Source: Streptomyces sp. TRM68367
GTDB lineage: Bacteria; Actinomycetota; Actinomycetes; Streptomycetales; Streptomycetaceae
NCBI RefSeq assembly: GCF_014495685.1
Contig: NZ_JACTVI010000057.1
Span: 2,494-54,039 of the forward strand
Reading direction: 5' to 3'
Length of the DNA: 51,546 bases
A model generated the notes under the pieces. The model was not told where the DNA came from and did not search any database. It saw only the letters and a program-made list of their open reading frames with translations. The translations under genes were made by a program, and so were the position numbers. Positions 51,243 to 51,546 of this stretch are shown here, in pieces. Position 1 is the stretch's first letter; each line of letters opens with the position of its first letter.

Positions 51243-51546
51243 CCAATCGACGTTACAGCGAGTGAGGTCAGTTGCCGTGCGAATCAACGGCTTTGTGATG
51301 ACGATGTGATGTGGGGTTCCTCTCAACGGGAGGTTTATTCCCGGGGATTCCGCAATCGCGCCGGACGGCGGCCTTCAATTCCTTTGATCATTCCGGGGAG
51401 CGGTTTTATCGTGCTTTTGAATTCGTTCACCGGATCATGGTGTGGAATTATCCCGGTGCTCACCTCGATCATTCACGTGCGCGCGCCGGCCTGGGGTGGT
51501 CGGTCGGGGTTGAGGATTCGTCCTGGTTCGTCCTTCGGGTGGTGGT
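51243..51546. other. Region upstream of the PAP2 gene to the window end
   Basis: About 300 bp without a supported gene. It is markedly A/T-richer than the rest of the window between 51320 and 51470 (segments such as GGTTTTATCGTGCTTTTGAA), as expected for promoter DNA. No tRNA, repeat or operator was recognised. Confidence 0.45.

Overview
The window is high-GC actinobacterial chromosome and reads as Streptomyces. Codon third positions are strongly G/C, starts are often GTG or TTG, genes overlap as GTGA/ATGA, and several intergenic repeat types familiar from Streptomyces genomes are present. All functional calls come from reading sequence and recalling protein families; no search was run.

Layout. 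The window opens with the 3' end of a 23S rRNA gene, a 5S rRNA gene and the rrn terminator (1-346). From about 0.4 to 39.2 kb it follows a conserved actinobacterial block, also known from Mycobacterium tuberculosis: TPR protein, HAD phosphatase, small protein, tlyA, NAD kinase, recN, pyrG, NUDIX hydrolase, parA-like, scpA, scpB, pseudouridine synthase, cmk, plsC-like, der. Streptomyces-type genes interrupt the block: an iron-siderophore ABC transporter with an iron box (4.8-7.8 kb), an SCP2 protein, an MraY-like membrane enzyme with a GT4 glycosyltransferase, a PucR regulator facing a luciferase-like oxidoreductase, a GH15 hydrolase, an NB-ARC/TPR ATPase, alanine dehydrogenase, an NrtR plus ADP-ribosylglycohydrolase operon, two YcgL-like nucleotidyltransferase genes (one decayed), a Rieske lipoprotein, and aroH-tyrA.

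After der (39.2-51.5 kb) the region is more accessory: two conserved Streptomyces proteins of unknown function, an Rpf-LysM cell-wall hydrolase with a long structured leader, a branched-chain amino-acid-type ABC transporter in which two permeases and one ATPase form a single 935-residue polypeptide, its solute-binding lipoprotein on the other strand, an orphan cytochrome oxidase subunit I, an I78 protease inhibitor and a PAP2 phosphatase.

How genes work together. parA-like, a ribbon-helix-helix candidate, scpA, scpB and the pseudouridine synthase form one chromosome-maintenance operon. NrtR and the ADP-ribosylglycohydrolase are translationally coupled and share a promoter whose -10 box lies in a perfect palindrome, which suggests NAD/ADP-ribose control. 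aroH-tyrA is a compact aromatic amino-acid operon. The strongest second-look items are the LivH-LivM-LivG fusion with an intergenic-type repeat in its linker, the LivF Walker A Lys-to-Arg change, the nucleotidyltransferase pseudogene, a MITE-like element that supplies the recN stop codon, the NrtR operator, and exact tandem repeats (12, 18 and 24 bp). No wholly new multi-gene system is evident.
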